From: Acinetobacter sp. A2
GTDB lineage: Bacteria > Pseudomonadota > Gammaproteobacteria > Pseudomonadales > Moraxellaceae
Assembly (NCBI RefSeq): GCF_012371325.1
Contig: NZ_JAAZQX010000019.1
Span: 1-51,826 of the forward strand
Direction of reading: 5' to 3'
Length of the DNA: 51,826 nucleotides
Shown here: positions 36,977 through 45,407 of the stretch, piece by piece
How positions within the stretch are numbered: the stretch's first letter is position 1
How the letters are laid out: every line of letters begins with the position of its first letter
The notes under the pieces: generated by a model
What the model was told of the DNA's origin: nothing
What the model saw: the letters and a program-made list of their open reading frames with translations, nothing else
Databases searched by the model: none
Position numbers and translations under genes: made by a program

Positions 36977-38035
36977 CTAGAAACGGATACCAATACCGGC
37001 ATAGGCCAGAATCGGATTCACTTCAATATCGGCCTTAGAACGAATAAGTTCGCCATGTGTGGCATCGGTCACGGTAATGGTGGTGTCATTTTGCAGATGT
37101 GCATAGGACAGCGAACCAACCGCAAACCATTTTTCATTAAAGTCATAAGTAAAGCCTGCTGTGATTACTGGAGCAAAGGCATCTGTTGCTTCAACTTTGA
37201 CTTTAGGATTGGCTTTGTCATTCGGTGACCCATCTAGTGATGCTCCGGCTTTATTATCCAGAATATTAGCGATCATATGTCCTGCAGCAATCAGGTCTTT
37301 TTCAGTCTGTGGATTAATTTCCAGTTCATTAAAATAAGCATACATTAAGCCTACGCCAACATAAGGACGGAATTTATTTACGCCAGTCTTGCCAAAGTGA
37401 TACTGAAATTCAAAAGCAGGCGTCCATGCCCGAGCTGAAGCGGCAGGGCCATGTGCTTCTAAATCCGTAATAAAAATATCATTGTCTAACTCAATGGAGC
37501 CCACAAGTGGGGAAGCTATAGCACTGAATGGAGCATATATTTTTCCCTTACCTTGTAAGTCTACTTTAGGTGGAATGCCAGCTTTCATTTCAAACGAAAT
37601 ATTATCGGTAAAAAAATAGTTGGTCATAATGCCTAAAGTGGTAACATCATCAGCCTCTAATCCAGTGCCTGGATTCGTCCAGTTCTCTAGGCCATAAACT
37701 TGTGCTGTACCGCTCATGAACGCAGGTAAGGTACTATCTGGATTGATGCCATTAATTAAATCAATTAACCAATTCGCTAAACCAGATGAATTTTCTACGC
37801 GGTTATCAATGACTGCCTGCGATGAAATTTCTCCAACGTCAGACTGTATTCCTTCATAGGCAGCAGTATTAACTTTGAATGGCTGCGCTTTACCTTGTGG
37901 CATCACATGTAAAGCACCCACTGATACAGAAAAACGTTTAAAACCATCACCATCTTGCAGGCTAAAATACGGTGAGGCATAAGAAACAGCAGGTAAGGCC
38001 AATAGCGTGCTGGCAAATAATAAGGTCTTCTTCAT
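36977..38035 (-). CDS. OmpW-family outer membrane protein
   Basis: A 352-residue protein with a clear signal peptide (MKKTLLFASTLLALPAVSYA, cut before SPYF). Alternating beta strands follow, and the C-terminus LAYAGIGIRF ends in Phe, as outer membrane barrels need for BAM recognition. The blocks YFFTDNISFEMKAGIPPKVDLQGKG and FRPYVGVGLMYAYF are typical of OmpW, an eight-stranded barrel forming a hydrophobic channel. It is much longer than E. coli OmpW (212), owing to an insertion of about 100 residues after the first strand and a loop near 235-265. These extra segments probably lie outside the cell. Ligand unknown. GGAG lies before the ATG. Confidence 0.85.
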   Translation of the reverse strand: MKKTLLFASTLLALPAVSYASPYFSLQDGDGFKRFSVSVGALHVMPQGKAQPFKVNTAAYEGIQSDVGEISSQAVIDNRVENSSGLANWLIDLINGINPDSTLPAFMSGTAQVYGLENWTNPGTGLEADDVTTLGIMTNYFFTDNISFEMKAGIPPKVDLQGKGKIYAPFSAIASPLVGSIELDNDIFITDLEAHGPAASARAWTPAFEFQYHFGKTGVNKFRPYVGVGLMYAYFNELEINPQTEKDLIAAGHMIANILDNKAGASLDGSPNDKANPKVKVEATDAFAPVITAGFTYDFNEKWFAVGSLSYAHLQNDTTITVTDATHGELIRSKADIEVNPILAYAGIGIRF

Positions 38036-38286
38036 ATAAGGGACTCCATGTCCAATTTGTTGCTCGTTTTTATAAGGGCCATTATTTAATAGTTAGATAA
38101 AGCAAGACTGTTGTTTTTGAAGAAGATTGTTTTATTACATTTGTAACATTCTTGAAATAACTTTGCTGCTCTGTGACTTATTTATGACTTGTGTAGCTAG
38201 AAATGGTAATACGGTTTTTAGGGATGAAACCTGAATATTGATATAAGTATTTGATTTATTTATTTTAAGTTGAAGTTTTAGGCGAT
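38036..38286. other. Intergenic region upstream of the OmpW-like gene
   Basis: About 250 bp of AT-rich sequence between the OmpW-like gene and the map terminator. It must hold the promoter of the OmpW-like gene on the minus strand. No convincing operator, small ORF or repeat was found. Confidence 0.35.
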
Positions 38287-38313
38287 AAAAAAGGCCACAT
38301 CAATGTGACCTTT
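38287..38313 (-). terminator. Terminator of map
   Basis: On the minus strand, GGTCACAT pairs with ATGTGGCC (one G-T pair) around a 2- to 3-base loop, followed by a run of six T. It lies 36 bp past the map stop. Confidence 0.85.
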
Positions 38314-38348
38314 CTGACAATTTTTTTAGTTTTTACGCCAATGACAGC

Positions 38349-39176
38349 TTAAGACTGGAAACGTGACAGGTCTTCTTCAGGACGTGCAGTCAGGACTTCC
38401 AGACCGTCTTTAGTCACTAAAATAGTGTGTTCATATTGCGCTGAAAGTTTGTGATCTTTGGTCACCACGGTCCATTTATCGCCAAGTAATTTGGTTTGCC
38501 AAACACCCGCGTTTACCATTGGTTCAATGGTAAAGGTCATGCCTTCTTCTAAAATCATGCCGGTATCTGGCTGGCCATAATGCAGCACTTGCGGTTCATC
38601 ATGGAAGGTTGTTCCAATGCCGTGACCGCAATATTCGCGCACCACACTAAAGCGCTCAGATTCGACATATTTCTGAATGGCATGGCCAATATCACCAATG
38701 GTCGCGCCCGGTTTTACAACTTCCATACCGCGGTACATAGCTTCCTGTGCTACTTTGCATAGACGGTTGGCAAGAATAGAAGTTTCACCACCAACGATGT
38801 ACATCATGTTGGTATCGCCGTGGTAACCATCTTTAATGACCGTGACATCAATATTCAGGATATCGCCTTTTTTTAATGTCTTGTTTTCAGATGGAATACC
38901 GTGACACACCACGTGGTTTACCGAAGTACAGATGGTATGCTGGAAGGCTGGACGACCTGGGGCTGCACCATAGCCCAGGCAGGCTGGAATGGCATTTTGT
39001 ACATTGACAATATAATCGTGACAAATCGTATCAAGCTCAAGTGTGGTTACACCCGGTTTGATATGTGGCTTGATCATATCCAAAACTTCCGCTGCCAGTC
39101 GTCCCGCTACCCGCATTTTCTCAATTTCATCTGCGGTTTTAATTAATCGACGAGGCGCTTGATAAGTACTGTTCAT
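38349..39176 (-). CDS. map: Type I methionine aminopeptidase
   Basis: A 275-residue metalloprotease that removes the initiator methionine from new proteins. The five metal ligands of the pita-bread fold are visible: Asp in NIDVTVIKDGYHGD (two Asp), His in GHGIGTTFHDEP, Glu in EEGMTFTIEPM and Glu in QYEHTILV. The ILNIDVTV and CGHGIG blocks mark type I enzymes. Length is that of E. coli Map (264) with a slightly longer start. It is divergent from rpsB, the usual arrangement in gammaproteobacteria. Confidence 0.96.
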   Translation of the reverse strand: MNSTYQAPRRLIKTADEIEKMRVAGRLAAEVLDMIKPHIKPGVTTLELDTICHDYIVNVQNAIPACLGYGAAPGRPAFQHTICTSVNHVVCHGIPSENKTLKKGDILNIDVTVIKDGYHGDTNMMYIVGGETSILANRLCKVAQEAMYRGMEVVKPGATIGDIGHAIQKYVESERFSVVREYCGHGIGTTFHDEPQVLHYGQPDTGMILEEGMTFTIEPMVNAGVWQTKLLGDKWTVVTKDHKLSAQYEHTILVTKDGLEVLTARPEEDLSRFQS

Positions 39177-39284
39177 GATCTCTAAAAACTTTTGGAAATT
39201 TATATGTGACTATGGTATAAATAGCCGCCCATTTTATCAAATGCTTTTTCGTGAATAAATTTCGCGGGCATTGTGCGATGGGGC

Positions 39285-39383
39285 AACAAAATCCGCACAT
39301 ATATCGTCACATTACTCTGGGTGCCCTTTGGGGTGGAGAATGCGGATATATGGAGGCCTAACCCAAACTTTAAGGTAAAGAAA
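39285..39383 (+). promoter_or_regulatory. Structured leader of rpsB (probable S2 autoregulation site)
   Basis: ATCCGCA (39291-39297) pairs with TGCGGAT (39341-39347). The loop between them contains TGGGTGCC, which can pair with GGC and ACCCA (39355-39365) just before the AAGG ribosome site, giving a pseudoknot-like fold. In enterobacteria, S2 represses rpsB-tsf by binding a conserved structured leader, so a similar role is likely. The assignment is inferred from position and pairing. Confidence 0.5.
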
Positions 39384-40130
39384 ATGGCAGATTACAACGT
39401 AAGCATGCGCGACCTTCTTCAAGCTGGCGCACACTTTGGTCACCAAACACGTTTCTGGAACCCAAAGATGCGTCAATACATCTTTGGTGCGCGTAACAAA
39501 ATTCACATCATCAACCTTGAACACACTGTTCCAGCGTTAAATGATGCTTTGAACTTTGCTAACAACTTGGCTAGCAAAAAGAACAAAGTTTTGTTCGTAG
39601 GTACTAAACGTGCTGCTTCTGCAATCATCCGTGAACAAGCTCAACGTGCTGGTCAACCATATGTAGATCACCGTTGGTTAGGTGGTATGTTGACGAACTG
39701 GAAAACACTTCGCCAATCTATCAACCGTTTAAAAGATCTTCAAGTTCAATCTACTGACGGTACTTTCGCTAAGCTTACTAAACGTGAAGCTTTAGAGCGT
39801 AGCCGTGAAATGGAAAAACTTGAGCGTGCTTTAGGCGGCGTGAAAAACATGGGTGGTTTACCTGACGCATTATTCGTAATTGACGTTGACCACGAAGCAA
39901 TTGCAATTAAAGAAGCGAAAAACTTAGGTATTCCTGTAATCGGTATCGTTGATACAAACTCTAACCCAGACAACGTAGACTACGTTATTCCGGGTAACGA
40001 CGATGCGATCCGTGCAGTAACACTTTATGCTTCTGCAATGGCTGATGCGATCATTGCTGGTAAAGAATACGCTCAAACTCAAGCCAACGCTCAAGCGAAA
40101 GGCGAAGAAGCTCCTGCTTCTGAGGCTTAA
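39384..40130 (+). CDS. rpsB: 30S ribosomal protein S2
   Basis: A 248-residue protein of the small ribosomal subunit. It is needed together with S1 at the mRNA platform. The start [20 protein letters not shown] and the blocks [24 protein letters not shown] and [14 protein letters not shown] are those of bacterial S2. ATG 39384 is preceded by AAGG at 8 bp. The frame is open upstream to 39273, but the extra residues are not S2-like and cover the leader structure. Codon use is highly biased, as for abundant proteins. It forms an operon with tsf. Confidence 0.98.
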   Translation: MADYNVSMRDLLQAGAHFGHQTRFWNPKMRQYIFGARNKIHIINLEHTVPALNDALNFANNLASKKNKVLFVGTKRAASAIIREQAQRAGQPYVDHRWLGGMLTNWKTLRQSINRLKDLQVQSTDGTFAKLTKREALERSREMEKLERALGGVKNMGGLPDALFVIDVDHEAIAIKEAKNLGIPVIGIVDTNSNPDNVDYVIPGNDDAIRAVTLYASAMADAIIAGKEYAQTQANAQAKGEEAPASEA

Positions 40131-40196
40131 TGCGTTTTGACGCAAGCTTGTCATTTTTGCGACATGTGATGGTGGCAAAGTAAGCGTCATGTATGC

Positions 40197-40230
40197 AGAC
40201 GGCCCAAGAGACACCCTCTGGGCCGTTTCT
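40197..40230 (+). terminator. Attenuator-like hairpin between rpsB and tsf
   Basis: ACGGCCCA (40199-40206) pairs with TGGGCCGT (40219-40226), and GAG with CTC inside. The trailing T-run is short (TTTCT), so it likely terminates only part of the transcripts and sets the ratio of S2 to EF-Ts mRNA. Confidence 0.7.
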
Positions 40231-40273
40231 GTTAAAAAGAGAATTCATTTTCTACCGATTTTAGGAGATTAAC

Positions 40274-41149
40274 ATGACTGCAGTTACAGCAAGCATGGTT
40301 AAAGAATTGCGTGATCGTACTGGTCTAGCAATGATGGAATGTAAAAAAGCATTGACAGAAGCAGGCGGTGACATCGAATTAGCGATTGACAACCTTCGTA
40401 AATCTGGTCAAGCAAAAGCTGCTAAAAAAGCAGGCAACATTGCTGCTGACGGTGCAATCACTATCGTTCAAGAAGGCAACAAAGCAATTCTTTTAGAAGT
40501 AAACTGCCAAACTGACTTCGTTGCTAAAGACGAAAACTTTGCTGGTTTCTCTGCAAAAGTTGCTGCTGCTGCATTGGCTGCAAACGAAACTGATGCTGCT
40601 AAAATTGCTGAGCTTAAACTTGAAGATGGCGCAACTGTTGAAGAAACACGTATTGCCCTTGTTCAAAAAATTGGTGAAAACATCCAAGTACGTCGTGCAC
40701 AAATCGTTGAAGGTGAAAACCTTGCTGTATACAAGCACGGTCTAAAAATTGGTGTTGTTGTTTCTTATACAGGTGATGCTGCGACTGGTAAAGGCATTGC
40801 AATGCACGTTGCTGCATTCAACCCAGTTGCTGTTACTGCTGAGCAAGTTCCTGCTGATCTTATCGCAAAAGAGAAAGAAATTGCAGAAGCGAAAGCAATC
40901 GAATCTGGTAAGCCTGCAAACATCGTAGAGAAGATGGTAACTGGTTCAGTAGAAAAATACTTGAACGAAGTTGCGCTTGATCGTCAAATGTACGTAATTG
41001 ACAACGAGAAGAAAGTTGCTGAAGTATTAAAAGCAACAGGTACTACAGTTGCTCAATTCGTTCGTTTTGAAGTGGGTGAAGGTATTGAGAAGAAAGCAGA
41101 AATGAGCTTCGCTGAAGAAGTTGCTGCTGCTCAAGCTGCTGCGAAATAA
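40274..41149 (+). CDS. tsf: Elongation factor Ts
   Basis: A 291-residue nucleotide exchange factor that recycles EF-Tu from GDP to GTP form. The N-terminal UBA-like module has [17 protein letters not shown], followed by the EF-Tu-contacting [10 protein letters not shown] (TDFV motif). The dimerisation-like subdomain and C-terminal helix are present. TTAGGAG lies 7 bp before ATG 40274. It follows rpsB by 143 bp with an attenuator between them. Codon use is strongly biased. Confidence 0.98.
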   Translation: MTAVTASMVKELRDRTGLAMMECKKALTEAGGDIELAIDNLRKSGQAKAAKKAGNIAADGAITIVQEGNKAILLEVNCQTDFVAKDENFAGFSAKVAAAALAANETDAAKIAELKLEDGATVEETRIALVQKIGENIQVRRAQIVEGENLAVYKHGLKIGVVVSYTGDAATGKGIAMHVAAFNPVAVTAEQVPADLIAKEKEIAEAKAIESGKPANIVEKMVTGSVEKYLNEVALDRQMYVIDNEKKVAEVLKATGTTVAQFVRFEVGEGIEKKAEMSFAEEVAAAQAAAK

Positions 41150-41173
41150 TTTTACTGTCGTAAAATATTTTGT

Positions 41174-41206
41174 AAAAAAGCCCCAAGTTTATTTGGGGCT
41201 TTTTTA
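41174..41206 (+). terminator. Terminator of rpsB-tsf
   Basis: GCCCCAA (41180-41186) and TTGGGGC (41193-41199) form a GC-rich stem flanked by A6 and T6. A canonical strong terminator. Confidence 0.93.
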
Positions 41207-41265
41207 TGAGCGGTGTTCGGGTATAAATATCGAAATGCAAACTAGACTAAAAGTGTGATGACAAT

Positions 41266-41784
41266 ATGGCAAATAAAAAGAATTTAGGTGTTGGTGCAAT
41301 TATTGTTATTTTAATTGCAGCATTTTTTGGCATAGATTTACAGCAGTTTCAAACTGAAACACGCCATGACCCATCCATTTCAAGTGAAAGCACAAAATCT
41401 ACTCTATCTAAGGATGCTCAAACACCTTTTAAGCATGAAAATGGGTCAGATGATGTTGCCAAGATTGAGCGAGCATTTCGGCTAAAACAGCGTGATGTGC
41501 AAGTTCGTGCTAGTGGTCGGGTAATTGCAATTTTACCTGATGATAATGAGGGTTCACGTCATCAAAAATTTATCTTGAAACTTAGCAATGAACAAACACT
41601 TTTAGTGGCACACAATATTGATTTGGCGCCTCGTATAGCCAATATTCAAAAAGACGATAAGGTTGAGTTTTTTGGTGAATATGAATATTCAGACAAGGGT
41701 GGGGTAATTCATTGGACGCATCATGACCCAGCCGATAAGCATGTGAGTGGATGGTTAAAACACCAAGGAAGAACCTATCAATAA
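41266..41784 (+). CDS. DUF3465 family protein
   Basis: A 172-residue protein with an N-terminal membrane helix or uncleaved signal (residues 8-23). A polar low-complexity linker (30-65) is followed by a compact domain of about 100 residues. The blocks RHQKFILKLSNEQTLLVAHNIDLAPRI and GGVIHWTHHDPADKHVSGWLKH are characteristic of DUF3465, whose role is unknown. The conserved His pairs suggest metal or ligand binding, which is an inference. A 10-bp perfect hairpin at 41767-41794 encloses the stop codon in its loop. Confidence 0.85.
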   Translation: MANKKNLGVGAIIVILIAAFFGIDLQQFQTETRHDPSISSESTKSTLSKDAQTPFKHENGSDDVAKIERAFRLKQRDVQVRASGRVIAILPDDNEGSRHQKFILKLSNEQTLLVAHNIDLAPRIANIQKDDKVEFFGEYEYSDKGGVIHWTHHDPADKHVSGWLKHQGRTYQ

Positions 41785-41794
41785 AGGTTCTTCC
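41767..41794 (+). terminator. Hairpin enclosing the stop codon of the DUF3465 gene
   Basis: GGAAGAACCT (41767-41776) and AGGTTCTTCC (41785-41794) pair perfectly. The 8-base loop contains the TAA stop (41782-41784). Only a weak T-rich stretch follows, so it may be a poor terminator or an mRNA 3' stabiliser; it can also act on the converging gene. Confidence 0.6.
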
Positions 41795-41818
41795 GATTAT
41801 TCTAATTGGATATAGCGT

Positions 41819-42274
41819 TTAAACGCGCAAATCGCTCGTTTTTTGCCGTGTTTGCCAAGAAGGTAGGATTTTACCTAAATATGCATCCATGCACCAAATT
41901 GGGCCAATGAGAAGGAATTGGACGTCTTTAAAGAATGAAGGCTTTTTACCTTCTACTTTATGTCCATAAAACTGGCCAATCCAAGCCAGAACAAACAAGG
42001 CAATATAGAAACCAGAACCTACAGGTAAAATATAAATTAACCATGCCATCACCAGCATGAGTGCCGCCATGGCGACAGCTAAAACTAAATCGAGTCGCGC
42101 ATAAAAAATAAAACTAAGGACTAACAGCAACGTGGTGAGTAGCGCGCTAAAATGCGCCAGAATACCCACAATTGAAAAAAAGATTGTGGGTACGCATACC
42201 CAATGAATAAGTTTATTGGTTTTATTTTGATGGCTTTCACTATACTCATCAAACCACTCTGTTACAGTCTTCAT
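41819..42274 (-). CDS. Mpo1-like (DUF962) membrane protein
   Basis: A 151-residue protein with about four transmembrane helices. The conserved start YSESHQNKTNKLIHWVCVP and the end block GHKVEGKKPSFFKDVQFLLIGPIWCM are the DUF962/YGL010w family pattern. The yeast member Mpo1 is an Fe(II) dioxygenase in alpha-oxidation of 2-hydroxy fatty acids. The two His-containing motifs likely bind metal here as well. In bacteria the substrate is not established. It is a single gene, converging on the DUF3465 gene. Confidence 0.85.
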   Translation of the reverse strand: MKTVTEWFDEYSESHQNKTNKLIHWVCVPTIFFSIVGILAHFSALLTTLLLVLSFIFYARLDLVLAVAMAALMLVMAWLIYILPVGSGFYIALFVLAWIGQFYGHKVEGKKPSFFKDVQFLLIGPIWCMDAYLGKILPSWQTRQKTSDLRV

Positions 42275-42424
42275 GCTCTACTCCTGTAGAAAACGATTCA
42301 TTGTTATTTTTAGACTGAATAAAATATAGCGTAGAACGATGCAGCGGTCAAATGTATAGCGTGGTGAATAAGGGGGTAGATCTATATTTTGCTCTAAGAT
42401 TTAAGGGCAAAAAGCTTAGATGTT

Positions 42425-42452
42425 AAAAAAGCCACATAAAGTGGCTTTTTTT
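42425..42452 (-). terminator. Terminator of rlpA
   Basis: GCCAC (42431-42435) and GTGGC (42441-42445) form the stem, with A6 on the left and T7 on the right. On the minus strand it lies 29 bp past the rlpA stop. It could also act on plus-strand transcripts. Confidence 0.85.
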
Positions 42453-42480
42453 GTCAAATGTTCAGGAGTAAAGCGAAGTT

Positions 42481-43089
42481 TTAAGAGTTAGGACCTTCAA
42501 CACGCTCAATACTCACTTTACCTACGCCTGCATTGGTAATACCCAATTGCTTCGCAGCGCCGTAAGAAAGATCAAGTACACGGTTGCCATGGAACGGACC
42601 ACGGTCATTTACTTTTACAACAACGCTTTTGCCGTTGTTTTTATTGGTCACGCGAATATAACAGTTGAGCGGTAGGCTACGGTGTGCTGCGGTCATTGCA
42701 TTCATATCGAATGTTTCACCGCTTGCAGTTTTACGACCGTGGAATTGACGACCATACCAAGACGCCATACCTGTTTGGCTAAATTTACGTACAGTATTTG
42801 AAGCCACAGTGTTTAACTTCTCAATCACTGAAGGTTCTTCTGCAGGAATTTCAATTTTCGCTGCAATCGTTTGACGACGAATTTGGTCGCCTGAACGTTC
42901 GGTGATTGAAAGGCTGTTTAAATTTGAGAAATGTGAATTAAAACTTTGAGCTTCTTTATTGAGTACACGTGCAGCAAGGCTAGATGACTCATTGTCATTA
43001 TTGAATGATGATTGCACCATTTCAGCTTGCGACTGACTTAGGGCAACAGCTGCAGAAAGTGCAAGTAAGTATTTAAGTGAACTATGCAT
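42481..43089 (-). CDS. rlpA: RlpA family septal lytic transglycosylase-like protein
   Basis: A 202-residue exported protein with a double-psi beta-barrel domain. The signal peptide (residues 1-22) lacks a lipobox Cys, unlike E. coli RlpA, so the product is probably soluble in the periplasm. Residues 110-202 hold GMASWYGRQFHGRKTASGETFDMNAMTAAHRSLP and VVVKVNDRGPF, with the Glu and Asp that are catalytic in the Pseudomonas enzyme, which cuts denuded glycan strands at the septum. It has no C-terminal SPOR domain, so septal targeting would need another signal. mltB lies next to it on the same strand. Confidence 0.87.
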   Translation of the reverse strand: MHSSLKYLLALSAAVALSQSQAEMVQSSFNNDNESSSLAARVLNKEAQSFNSHFSNLNSLSITERSGDQIRRQTIAAKIEIPAEEPSVIEKLNTVASNTVRKFSQTGMASWYGRQFHGRKTASGETFDMNAMTAAHRSLPLNCYIRVTNKNNGKSVVVKVNDRGPFHGNRVLDLSYGAAKQLGITNAGVGKVSIERVEGPNS

Positions 43090-43383
43090 GGTTTGAACTC
43101 CTGAAGACAGAATTTTTAACTTATTTCGCTCTTAACTGATTGAAATAGTGGTAATCCTGTCTGTAATTTCACTTTTTTGACTACATTTGACGAAATGGAT
43201 AATATTCATCCCTTACCAAAGGTGTCTAGTCTTTATACGAAAATAATGACAAAAAGTACCAAAAAACAACTTTGTTTGATTAAAAAATAATCAATATTGT
43301 AACAATATATTTAAAAAGATGATTTTGTGATCAAATTGTCAAAAATATTTCTTGACTTTACTTGTTTGGTTTGGGTGTGGGGT

Positions 43384-44385
43384 TTATCGGCTGGCAATTT
43401 CAGTACCGAGTAACCATAACGCAGTTGCATACATACGGCTGCGGTTATAGGTCGTAATCACCTGAAAATTTGGGTAAGTAATATAGTAAATTGGCCCATA
43501 ATTCTCTTGCAATTGAATGACATTCACCAAATCCAGATCATCTATTTGTACAATAGGATTCAGCGGTGCGATGCCTTGCGATTTTAAGACACCATAAGGT
43601 GTAGGTAAGGTTAAATCTTTGGCAATCACGCTGTCAGGATTGTTACCTGTATAACGTGCTGCAAATGCAATGGGTTGATTTCGCTGCCAGCCATGCTGTG
43701 CCAAGTAATTTGCAATTGAGCCAATCGCATCTACTGCTGAATTACGAAGGTCGATATGACCGTTGCCATCATAATCCACCCCAAATTTTGGAATGTTGCT
43801 TGGCATGAATTGAGGGTAGCCGACTGCACCTGCATAAGAGCCGACCACAGAAGAGGTTGGAATACCATCTTTATATGACCATGCAATGAGTGCAGCGAGT
43901 TCATCTTTAAAGTATTCAGCACGACGTTCGTAGCCAAAACCTAACGTTGCTAAAGCGTCACGAGTAATAAATGAACCTTTATTGCTGCCAAAGCCTGTTT
44001 CTACGCCCAATATACCTAATATGATGGCTTGAGGCACACCAAACTGCTGCTCAGCACGATTGAGTGTATCTGCATACTGCTGTTTAAAACGTACACCACG
44101 CTGAATAGTGCTTTCTGCAAGGAAATTCGTTTTATAGGCATACCAAGGCTTACTTTCGCCTGGACGGTTCATAATATTGATGATATTGGGTAAATTTTTA
44201 GAACCATTCATTGCCCAGTCAACTTGCGCTTCGCTCAAGCCATAAGTTTGCATCGTTTTTTGTTTAAAACTGGCATAAGACGGATGTTGCTGAAAATCAT
44301 TGGCCTGACAGAAACTGGTGATAGAAAATGCACCGATCAGTAAAGAAACACGTTTTAGTTTGTTATAAAAATCAAGTTTGAACAT
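43384..44385 (-). CDS. mltB: Membrane-bound lytic murein transglycosylase B
   Basis: A 333-residue peptidoglycan lytic transglycosylase. The catalytic Glu is in ILGVETGFGSNKGSF, followed by ATLGFGYERRAEYFKDEL and VGSYAGAVGYPQFMPSN, which are diagnostic for the MltB family. The N-terminus has a signal peptide with Cys at the end (FSITSFCQA), which may be a weak lipobox or a soluble-type signal. ATG 44385 is used; a TTG at 44394 is in frame. Together with rlpA it forms a small cell-wall remodelling pair, separated by 294 bp without other features. Confidence 0.9.
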   Translation of the reverse strand: MFKLDFYNKLKRVSLLIGAFSITSFCQANDFQQHPSYASFKQKTMQTYGLSEAQVDWAMNGSKNLPNIINIMNRPGESKPWYAYKTNFLAESTIQRGVRFKQQYADTLNRAEQQFGVPQAIILGILGVETGFGSNKGSFITRDALATLGFGYERRAEYFKDELAALIAWSYKDGIPTSSVVGSYAGAVGYPQFMPSNIPKFGVDYDGNGHIDLRNSAVDAIGSIANYLAQHGWQRNQPIAFAARYTGNNPDSVIAKDLTLPTPYGVLKSQGIAPLNPIVQIDDLDLVNVIQLQENYGPIYYITYPNFQVITTYNRSRMYATALWLLGTEIASR

Positions 44386-44668
44386 ATTGGGCAAAATTCC
44401 AAATTGATGATTTGCACAACTTATTTATATGCAGTAAATAAGTTTGTACTTATATAGAAGAAGAGGTCTTAGATTGACCTTAAAGCGCTAAAGCGAAGTC
44501 AGCGGCTAAGATAGCATTCAAGCGCGCTTGCTTTGTAAAAACTTATACAAAAATAGACAAAGAATGTGTAAAAAGCGCGCAGGATTTGTAACAAAGTTAA
44601 AACGCATCACAAAAACTTGCTGCAATTGTCTAAAAACGGACAGATTTGACAGTATTTATTCTCCGAAT
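44386..44668. other. Intergenic region upstream of mltB
   Basis: About 280 bp without a credible gene. It must hold the mltB promoter on the minus strand. A short stretch rich in GCGC motifs (44520-44580) was noted without a clear inverted structure. Confidence 0.35.
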
Positions 44669-44697
44669 AAAAATGCCTGATCGAAATCAGGCATTTT
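44669..44697 (-). terminator. Terminator of the gene at 44739
   Basis: AAATGCCTGAT and ATCAGGCATTT pair around a 4-base loop (44671-44696). On the minus strand a T-run follows. It lies 42 bp past the stop codon. Confidence 0.88.
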
Positions 44698-44738
44698 GTC
44701 AGTTCATTACATGATTAAGATGTATGTACGTATCTATA

Positions 44739-45389
44739 TTAAGGATGGAATAAAGTGTCGTGATATTCCGCTAATACCATCAGCTCTTCTTTGTTAAGAT
44801 TTGGAATGATTTTATCAACAGCAATATGAACGGCTTTAATTACCGCAGCAGCACCGATATCTGCAGCTTTACGTTTAATCATGCCTAAATCTAAGGTTTT
44901 ATTAAAGTCGCTCATAAAGTGACGTACTGTCGCTTCTGCGAACTGTTTATACAGTTCAGTTAAAGCCGCTTTATTGACTTCATTGCCTGCTTGAATTTCG
45001 GCATAGTTGTGTTTAAGGCTGGTCACCAAACTCGCATCTAGTGTTTCTCCGATGCGTGCATTGCCTGCCGCATCTTTAAAGCTACTACGCTCAGAAAATT
45101 CAATCGATTGTTTGACGACATCATTCGGTGCTTTGCTTAATAATTGTTTAAGCAATACCGCAACGGTAGATTTGATATAACCCGCAAGTTTTTCGGCAGT
45201 GTCACGCTTATCACTGGCAGGAAAACGGCGTACCAACTCCGTTAAAATTGCATCAATGATTTCATCATTAATCATGAGTGCTGTTTTGTCACGAAGCGGG
45301 TACAGCGGTTCACTTGAATTTTTTTTCTGTTGTGCAGTTTCAATTGTATTTAATAATTCTGCAGATGGAATAAATCCAAAAAATGGCAT
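44739..45389 (-). CDS. Conserved hypothetical protein
   Basis: A 216-residue, mostly helical soluble protein. It starts MPFFGFIPSAELLNTIETAQ and is rich in Lys, Glu and Ala. It has no signal peptide, membrane segment or recognisable motif. It lies 18 bp downstream of queF on the same strand, so it is probably the last gene of the yadG-yadH-queF transcript, ending at the terminator at 44669-44697. Function is unknown; operon position alone does not link it to queuosine. Confidence 0.65.
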   Translation of the reverse strand: MPFFGFIPSAELLNTIETAQQKKNSSEPLYPLRDKTALMINDEIIDAILTELVRRFPASDKRDTAEKLAGYIKSTVAVLLKQLLSKAPNDVVKQSIEFSERSSFKDAAGNARIGETLDASLVTSLKHNYAEIQAGNEVNKAALTELYKQFAEATVRHFMSDFNKTLDLGMIKRKAADIGAAAVIKAVHIAVDKIIPNLNKEELMVLAEYHDTLFHP

Positions 45390-45407
45390 TGTAAAACCTC
45401 AATGTTT

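Noticed and set aside
39273..39383. N-terminal extension of S2 from an upstream in-frame start
   Set aside because: The added residues are not S2-like and overlap the structured leader; the ATG at 39384 has a good ribosome site and the conserved MADYNV start.
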